A stretch of 27,494 nucleotides of DNA, taken from contig DFDU01000104.1 in the NCBI GenBank assembly GCA_002369325.1, positions 1-27,494 on the forward strand, in the 5' to 3' direction. The DNA is from Lachnospiraceae bacterium UBA3820. GTDB taxonomy: Bacteria; Bacillota; Clostridia; Lachnospirales; Lachnospiraceae. The notes under the pieces are model-generated. The model saw only the letters and a program-made list of their open reading frames with translations, ran no database searches and was not told the origin of the DNA. Each line of letters starts with the position of its first letter. Positions within the stretch are counted from its first letter, which is position 1. The position numbers and the translations under genes are program-made. Below are positions 22,712-27,494 of the stretch, one piece after another.

Positions 22712-24042
22712 AGGAATTAACTAAGGGATATCCGGCAAAGGTTATACTGGCATTTGCATTTCCTCTAATGTGCAGCTTTATATTTCAACAGCTGTATAAT
22801 ATGATTGATGCAAAGATTGTAAGTGAATATGTCGGTACTAATGCTTTTGCCGCAATCGGGGCAACGGCGGTTGTATCAAATACAATAATCGGTTTTATTA
22901 ACGGTTTGACACAGGGATTTGCGATACCTGTAGCAAATGCTTTCGGAGCGCAGGATTATAAAAAAATCAGAAAGTTTGTTGCCGGTGCGGTAGTGCTTAC
23001 CTTTTCCGCAGCCATAATTTTGACAGGATTAAGCGAGTTTTTTATTGTAATGATATTGAAGGCGTTAAATACTACTAATGAGGTTATGCCGTATGCCGTT
23101 TCTTATGTACGTATAATATTGGCCGGAATTGCTTTTGCAACCTTATATAATTTTTGCGCCAATATGTTAAGAGGACTTGGTGACAGCAAAACACCGCTAT
23201 ACTGTCTTATGGCAGCGGTTTGCCTTAATATTATTCTGGATTTACTTTTTGTAAAAGGCTTTGGATGGGGAATAAACGGTGCGGCATATGCAACGATATT
23301 GGCCCAGGCCGTTTCCGGATTTTCCTGTCTTACATATATGTTATTAAAATATAAAGATATTCTTCCGCAAAAGAAGGACTGGAAGGTTTCGTCGGAGGAT
23401 TATTCCAATCTTTTCACGACGGGAATAGCCATGGGGCTTATGTCCTGTATAGTAAATATAGGAACCATAATTTTGCAGGGTGCAATTAACGGACTCGGAA
23501 CTGCAATCACCACCGCGCATACAGCGGCAAGAAAGCTGTTTGATATATTGACTATCTTCCTGTATTCCATCGGCCTTGCCATGACGACATATACAAGCCA
23601 GAATATGGGAGCCGGAGAGATTAAGAGAATAAAAAAGGGAATTTTGCATGCACATATTATAGTTACCGTAATGACAACAATTCTTCTTGCTGTATGTTAT
23701 ATCCTGGGCCGACCGATTATAGAATGGCTGACAAGTACCGATGATGTGGATATAGTCGATCCGGCGGTTATGTATATGAGGATAAGTATTTTGTTCTTTT
23801 ATGTACTTGGACCTTTATTTATTATGAGGTGTTCGCTTCAGGGTATGGGGCATAAGATCATGCCTGTTATTTCAAGCGTAACGGAGATGCTTATTAAGAT
23901 TATGTCCGTTTTGTTTCTGGTTCCGAGATTTGCCTACAAGGGCGTTGCATTTACGGAGCCTATAAGCTGGGTAGTTATGGCAATTATTTTATGGCTTGCT
24001 TATTTTAAGGTCAGACCAAAAGAAAATCTTTATAATACTTGA
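22708..24042 (+). CDS. MATE family efflux transporter
   Basis: A 444-residue membrane protein with about 12 hydrophobic segments and the internal two-fold pattern of MATE transporters. It shows FPLMCSFIFQQLYNMIDAKI at the first helices and GLTQGFAIPVANAFGAQ, a typical MATE segment around 66-82. MATE proteins use Na+ or H+ gradients to export cationic compounds. It starts at TTG 22708, overlapping the decarboxylase stop (TTGA). No better ATG lies close without losing the first helix. Overlap with the decarboxylase suggests joint function, for example export of a polyamine or other amine product, but that is inference. Confidence 0.92.
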   Translation: MKELTKGYPAKVILAFAFPLMCSFIFQQLYNMIDAKIVSEYVGTNAFAAIGATAVVSNTIIGFINGLTQGFAIPVANAFGAQDYKKIRKFVAGAVVLTFSAAIILTGLSEFFIVMILKALNTTNEVMPYAVSYVRIILAGIAFATLYNFCANMLRGLGDSKTPLYCLMAAVCLNIILDLLFVKGFGWGINGAAYATILAQAVSGFSCLTYMLLKYKDILPQKKDWKVSSEDYSNLFTTGIAMGLMSCIVNIGTIILQGAINGLGTAITTAHTAARKLFDILTIFLYSIGLAMTTYTSQNMGAGEIKRIKKGILHAHIIVTVMTTILLAVCYILGRPIIEWLTSTDDVDIVDPAVMYMRISILFFYVLGPLFIMRCSLQGMGHKIMPVISSVTEMLIKIMSVLFLVPRFAYKGVAFTEPISWVVMAIILWLAYFKVRPKENLYNT

Positions 24043-24048
24043 CATTCG

Positions 24049-24057
24049 TGTTATAAT
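24049..24057 (+). promoter_or_regulatory. Extended -10 promoter for ptb-buk
   Basis: TGTTATAAT (TGn plus TATAAT) lies 56 bases before the ptb start, with TTTATA 17 bases upstream as a weak -35. TTGACA at 24039 is too close to pair with this -10. Confidence 0.5.
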
Positions 24058-24113
24058 CTAAGGTAATTGCTTTATGAACGGCAAAAAATTGATTTATGAA
24101 AGGATTAAAAGAA

Positions 24114-25034
24114 ATGAACAAAGGTTTTGACGCTTTACTTGCAAAAATTGGAGAATGTAGTGTTAAGAAGGTATCAGTAGCAAATGCTCAGGATGATGCG
24201 GTTCTTGAGGCTGTAAGAGCAGCAAAGGATAAGAACATTGCAGATGCTATTCTCGTTGGTGATGAGGATAAAATTAAAGAAATAGCTGCTTCAAAGAATA
24301 TTAATATTTCCGATTTTGAGATAATAGATGTTAAAGATATGATTGAGGCTGCAAGAGTTGCAGTTTCACTTGTACATGACGGCAAGGCTGATATGTACAT
24401 GAAGGGTCTTATAGATACTAAGGATTTCCTTAAGAGCGTGCTTGATAAGGAAGTAGGTTTAAGAACAGGTAAGCCTCTTTCACATGTTGCCGTATTTGAG
24501 ATTGAGGGCTATGACAGATTGCTTTTCCTCTCAGATGTTGCATTTATTCCTTATCCTACACTTGAGGACAAGGCAGGAATTATAAAGAATACCGTTGAGG
24601 TTGCTCATGCTTGTGGTCTTGAGTGCCCTAAGGTTGCACCTGTTGCAGCTGTTGAGGTTGTAAATCCTAAGATGCCTGCAACCGTTGAGGCAGCAGAGCT
24701 TGCCAAGATGAATGAGGAAGGACAGATTACAGGTTGTATAGTTGACGGACCTCTTTCACTTGATCTTGCTATCGATCCTGAGGCAGCAAGACATAAGGGA
24801 GCTACAGGTCGTAAGATCGTCGGTGATGCAGATGTTATTATCTTCCCTGATATTCACGCAGGTAACCTTGTTTATAAGTGTCTTGTACATACAGCAAATG
24901 TTAAGAACGGATGTATCTTAACAGGAACAAAGGCTCCGGTTATCCTTACTTCACGTTCGGATGAATTCGAGACTAAGGTTAACTCAATCGCTCTTGCTGC
25001 AATCGTTGCAGAGGAACTTGGTAAGAACAAATAA
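24114..25034 (+). CDS. ptb: Phosphate butyryltransferase
   Basis: 306 residues from ATG 24114 (MNKGFDALL; AAAGGA upstream; ATG 24096 would swallow that site). It converts butyryl-CoA and phosphate to butyryl-phosphate and CoA. The PTA/PTB fold is evident from the segments LVGDEDKI, KGLIDTKDFLKSVLDKEVGL, LSDVAFIPYPTLEDKAGI, VDGPLSLDLA and the FPDIHAGNLVYK region, as in Ptb/acyltransferases. The butyrate kinase 52 bases downstream makes butyryl more likely than acetyl as the substrate. Codon use is plain and highly regular (GAG, AAG, CTT), unlike the more A/T-rich neighbours, in keeping with high expression. Confidence 0.93.
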   Translation: MNKGFDALLAKIGECSVKKVSVANAQDDAVLEAVRAAKDKNIADAILVGDEDKIKEIAASKNINISDFEIIDVKDMIEAARVAVSLVHDGKADMYMKGLIDTKDFLKSVLDKEVGLRTGKPLSHVAVFEIEGYDRLLFLSDVAFIPYPTLEDKAGIIKNTVEVAHACGLECPKVAPVAAVEVVNPKMPATVEAAELAKMNEEGQITGCIVDGPLSLDLAIDPEAARHKGATGRKIVGDADVIIFPDIHAGNLVYKCLVHTANVKNGCILTGTKAPVILTSRSDEFETKVNSIALAAIVAEELGKNK

Positions 25035-25086
25035 TAAAGAACATTAATATTTTTACATAAAAAATAAAATAAAAAGGAGATTAAAG

Positions 25087-26157
25087 ATGGGTTATAAATC
25101 ACTTATTATTAATCCGGGTTCTACCTCAACCAAGATAGGTGTTTTTGAGGACGAAACCCTGCTCTTTGAAGAGACATTAAGACATGCTACAGAAGAAATT
25201 TCAAAGTATGATTCAATTGTTGCACAGAAGGATTTCCGTAAGGAAGTAATAACCAAAGTTCTTGCGGATAATAATTTCGATATTAAGTCACTTGATGTAG
25301 TTGTAGGTCGTGGCGGACTTTTAAAGCCTATTCCGGGTGGTACATATGCCGTAACCGACGAGCTTATCAAGGATCTTGTTGAGGCTAAAAGAGGCGAGCA
25401 TGCTTCAAACCTCGGCGGACTTATTGCAAAAGAGATTGCCGATGAAGTAGGTGTTCCTGCATATATCGTTGATCCTGTAGTTGTTGATGAGCTTAGTGAT
25501 GTAGCCAGAATTTCAGGACATCCGGAGCTTCCGAGAACAAGTATTTTCCATGCACTTAATCAGAAGGCTGTTGCCAAGAGATACGCTAAGGAAAAGGGTG
25601 TTCCTTATGAATCACTCAACCTTATCGTTGTTCATATGGGCGGCGGTGTTTCTGTCGGAGCTCATAAGGACGGTAAGGTTGTAGACGTGTTTAACGCACT
25701 TAACGGTGATGGTGCATTTTCGCCTGAGAGAGCAGGTGCCGTACCAAACGGTGAACTTGTAAAGCTTTGCTACTCCGGAAAATATACAGAAAAAGAAATG
25801 GTTAAGCAGCTTGTCGGAAACGCAGGTTACAATGCTTACCTTGGAACAAACGATCAAAGAGATGTTGAAGATCTTGCATTTAACAAGAATGATGCTAAGG
25901 CTAAGCTTGTTATGGATGCTTTTATATATCAGGTTGCTAAGGATATGGGTGCTCAGGCTACAGTTTTATGTGGTAAGGTTGACCAGGTTATTCTTACAGG
26001 CGGTATAGCTTATTCAACTTATGTGGTTGATGAGCTTAAAAAGCGTGCAGGATTTATTGCACCGTTTACTGTTTATGCAGGAGAGGACGAGTTGCTTGCA
26101 TTGGCACAGGGTGCATTAAGAGTATTAAATAAGGAAGAAGAAGCCAAGGTATATTAA
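25087..26157 (+). CDS. buk: Butyrate kinase
   Basis: A 356-residue ASKHA-fold acyl kinase that makes butyrate and ATP from butyryl-phosphate. It has the phosphate-binding strand INPGSTSTKIGVFE (about 8-21), VVGRGGLLKPIPGGTY (about 78-93), the domain hinge VHMGGGVSVGAH (about 183-194) and GDGAFSPERAGAVP (about 208-221). These are typical of Buk and differ from AckA. AAAAAGGAG gives a strong ribosome site. With ptb it forms the terminal Ptb-Buk route to butyrate, indicating a butyrate producer. Confidence 0.96.
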   Translation: MGYKSLIINPGSTSTKIGVFEDETLLFEETLRHATEEISKYDSIVAQKDFRKEVITKVLADNNFDIKSLDVVVGRGGLLKPIPGGTYAVTDELIKDLVEAKRGEHASNLGGLIAKEIADEVGVPAYIVDPVVVDELSDVARISGHPELPRTSIFHALNQKAVAKRYAKEKGVPYESLNLIVVHMGGGVSVGAHKDGKVVDVFNALNGDGAFSPERAGAVPNGELVKLCYSGKYTEKEMVKQLVGNAGYNAYLGTNDQRDVEDLAFNKNDAKAKLVMDAFIYQVAKDMGAQATVLCGKVDQVILTGGIAYSTYVVDELKKRAGFIAPFTVYAGEDELLALAQGALRVLNKEEEAKVY

Positions 26158-26178
26158 AAAAGGGGGGACTTTTTGCAA

Positions 26179-27213
26179 ATGGATAACAACCAGCAAAACA
26201 ATTTCCAACAAAATTATGGAGTGACGATGCCGGTTGGCAATCAGCCACAGCAGGGTTACGGGGCAACGATGCCTGTGGATAATCAGCCACAGCAGGGCTA
26301 CGGAGCAACGATGCCTGTGGATAATCAGCCACAGCAGGGCTATGGAGCAACGATGCCTGCTTACGGACAACAGCCTCAACAGGGTTATGGGGCAACAATG
26401 CCTGCTTACGGACAACAATATCCGCAATCCGGATACGGTCAATCTCAGTATGCACAAACGGGATACAGCCAAATGCAGTATCAGCAGCCTTACGGACAAC
26501 AGTTTTCTTCACAGATGTCTAAGGTTGCGGGAAATGTAAAAAATATTAAGGATGATTTTAAAGGTAAAGTATCCAGTATGGGGCTTAGCATCTGGTGCCT
26601 GCTTGGAATTATAGCGGCTATGCTGCTTATAGTTTCACCGTTTATGAACTTTGCAACCATTCATGTAAGCACCAAATATAATTATGAAACATATAATTAT
26701 TCTATGGATAAATACGTAAATCATAATTATAAAATCAAGGCAAGCGATGGTTTGAGTCTTTTTGAGCTTTCCAAGGCCAGCGGAACAATAAACAGATTTT
26801 TAAAAGACAGTCCTGAACCGAAGTATCTTAATAAGGATACAATAATCACTTATATTGATATGTTTGAGAGTATGGCGACAAAAGAATTGATGGAAGAGGA
26901 TATCAACATTAAGGAAAGCTCCGTCAAAGAGGCTGCGGGAATAGCCAAGCTTTTGGTAAAAGGAAGATTTGTATTATTTATTTCACCGTTGCTTATTATC
27001 ATTTGCGGACTTGGTCTTTTGATTTTTACAGTTATAAACAACAAATTGTTTAAGATTATTTTTTCATCAGTCCCTATTGTATTTATCATCTGGATTATGG
27101 CATGTTCATCACATTTCTTCACTATGATGGGAATAGGTGCCTGGGCATTACTGGCAGGTGTGATACTTGGATTGGTAAGCGCTTTTCTTGACAAGAAATC
27201 GTTTGGTTACTAA
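26179..27213 (+). CDS. Membrane protein with Q/G/Y-rich repeat tail bearing TMP motifs
   Basis: 344 residues from ATG 26179. A TTG at 26173 is closer to the GGGGGG run, but MDNN matches the start of the next gene. The first 110 residues are low complexity with five tandem GYGATMP-type units (VTMPV, ATMPV twice, ATMPA twice) spaced 14-15 residues apart. About four membrane helices follow: one at 136-158, an outer loop of roughly 100 residues (160-260) and three at 264-337. The tail should be cytoplasmic because its junction is Lys-rich (KVAGNVKNIKDDFKGK). The TxP motifs recall the linker of the zinc-FHA protein at 11020, so it may be a phospho-Thr substrate of the same kinases. The membrane part is not recognised. 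It follows buk by 21 bases and may share its transcript. Confidence 0.8.
   Translation: MDNNQQNNFQQNYGVTMPVGNQPQQGYGATMPVDNQPQQGYGATMPVDNQPQQGYGATMPAYGQQPQQGYGATMPAYGQQYPQSGYGQSQYAQTGYSQMQYQQPYGQQFSSQMSKVAGNVKNIKDDFKGKVSSMGLSIWCLLGIIAAMLLIVSPFMNFATIHVSTKYNYETYNYSMDKYVNHNYKIKASDGLSLFELSKASGTINRFLKDSPEPKYLNKDTIITYIDMFESMATKELMEEDINIKESSVKEAAGIAKLLVKGRFVLFISPLLIIICGLGLLIFTVINNKLFKIIFSSVPIVFIIWIMACSSHFFTMMGIGAWALLAGVILGLVSAFLDKKSFGY
26221..26427 (+). repeat. 42/45-bp coding tandem repeats (YGATMP units)
   Basis: Five consecutive units encode G-Y-G-A-T-M-P plus a Gln-rich spacer. The units starting at 26254 and 26296 are 42 bases apart and nearly identical in DNA; the one at 26338 runs 45 bases. 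They show recent slippage or duplication. Confidence 0.9.
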
Positions 27214-27238
27214 GAAAGAAATCAGAAAGGGGTAAAGA

Positions 27239-27494
27239 ATGGATAATAATTTTAATAACGGAAATTTTGATCCAAATATGACTCAGCCTGTTGATACAGG
27301 AATGACACAGCCTGTTGATCCGGGATTTGCACAGCCTGTAAATACAGGATATAATCAGCCGATGGATGCAGGAATGACACAGCCTGTAAATACAGGATAT
27401 AATCAGCCGGTGGATGCAGGAATGACACAGCCTGTAAATACAGGATATAATCAGCCGATGGACGCCGGAATGACACAGCCTGTAAATACAGGAT
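27239..27494 (+). CDS. Octapeptide-repeat protein, N-terminal part (runs off right edge)
   Basis: The first 85 codons, starting MDNNFNNGNFDPN, after GAAAGGGG and a good spacing to ATG 27239. From residue 14 the protein is nine successive octapeptides of the form (M/Y/F)(T/N/A)QP(V/M)(D/N)(T/P/A)G, half of them with MTQPV. There is no signal peptide or membrane segment in the visible part. The N-terminus MDNN and TQP/TMP motifs parallel the preceding gene, and that gene has a membrane domain after its repeats, so a similar C-terminal domain may lie outside the window. Function unknown; a phospho-Thr platform is my inference. Confidence 0.75.
   Translation, partial: MDNNFNNGNFDPNMTQPVDTGMTQPVDPGFAQPVNTGYNQPMDAGMTQPVNTGYNQPVDAGMTQPVNTGYNQPMDAGMTQPVNTG
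27278..27494 (+). repeat. 24/48-bp coding tandem repeats (TQPV units)
   Basis: Nine 24-base units, of which the last run as 48-base pairs starting at 27374, 27422 and 27470 with very few base changes (ATGGAT/GTGGAT/ATGGAC). The array continues beyond the window. Confidence 0.92.

Noticed and set aside
26066..26512. Long open frames antisense to the TMP repeats, with leucine- and proline-rich translations
   Set aside because: They are created by the regular codon pattern of the repeats on the plus strand, and there is no start context or homology signal.
27252..27476. Antisense repeat ORF opposite the octapeptide gene
   Set aside because: It mirrors the tandem repeats, and the plus-strand frame has a proper ribosome site and start.

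Overview
The window looks like a chromosomal segment from a low-to-moderate GC, butyrate-forming Firmicute, most probably Lachnospiraceae (Butyrivibrio/Coprococcus-like). The grounds are the serS - DUF4446 - parB - parA order, an adjacent phosphate butyryltransferase/butyrate kinase pair, Firmicutes-type Shine-Dalgarno sequences, and the kinase/FHA protein families. Species cannot be fixed from the sequence alone.

Layout. (1) 1-3443, all on the minus strand: serS (partial), a DUF4446 membrane protein, parB and parA. (2) 3444-4739, a 1.3-kb segment without a convincing gene that carries a dense parS centromere: four perfect TGTTTCACGTGAAACA palindromes, three near-perfect copies and one weak one. 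It also has DnaA-box-like 9-mers at its right end. Every gene to the left runs leftward and every gene to the right runs rightward, so this is a good candidate for the replication origin or its immediate flank. (3) 4740-18208, all on the plus strand: a degraded small ORF, a zinc-ribbon membrane protein, and then a dense Ser/Thr phospho-signalling locus. The locus has two tandem PrsW-like intramembrane protease-FHA fusions, a secreted/transmembrane protein with a cytoplasmic FHA domain, a zinc-finger-FHA protein, a membrane-anchored PP2C phosphatase, a zinc-ribbon kinase-FHA protein, a 1055-residue transmembrane kinase with a propeller/leucine-rich-repeat ectodomain, and a soluble PP2C phosphatase. 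(4) 18286-26157: a YwlG-family protein, Maf, a TerB-like/CbxX-type AAA ATPase, an Orn/Lys/Arg decarboxylase-family enzyme, a MATE exporter, then ptb and buk. (5) 26179-end: a membrane protein with a Q/G/Y-rich repeat tail, and the start of a protein made of octapeptide repeats that runs off the right edge.

How the parts may work together. Writers (two kinases), erasers (two PP2Cs) and readers (five FHA domains) sit together with membrane effectors (two PrsW-like proteases). Four proteins, including the last two genes beyond the butyrate operon, carry short Thr-x-Pro motifs in low-complexity tails (ATMPV, ETMPV, ATQPV, MTQPV, ATTPY). I propose that these are multi-site phospho-threonine platforms written by the kinases and read by the FHA domains, so that the system reaches past the housekeeping genes to the right edge. 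This is an inference from sequence, not a demonstrated function. The FHA-protease fusion joined to a repeated TxP substrate code is the most likely undescribed system in the window.
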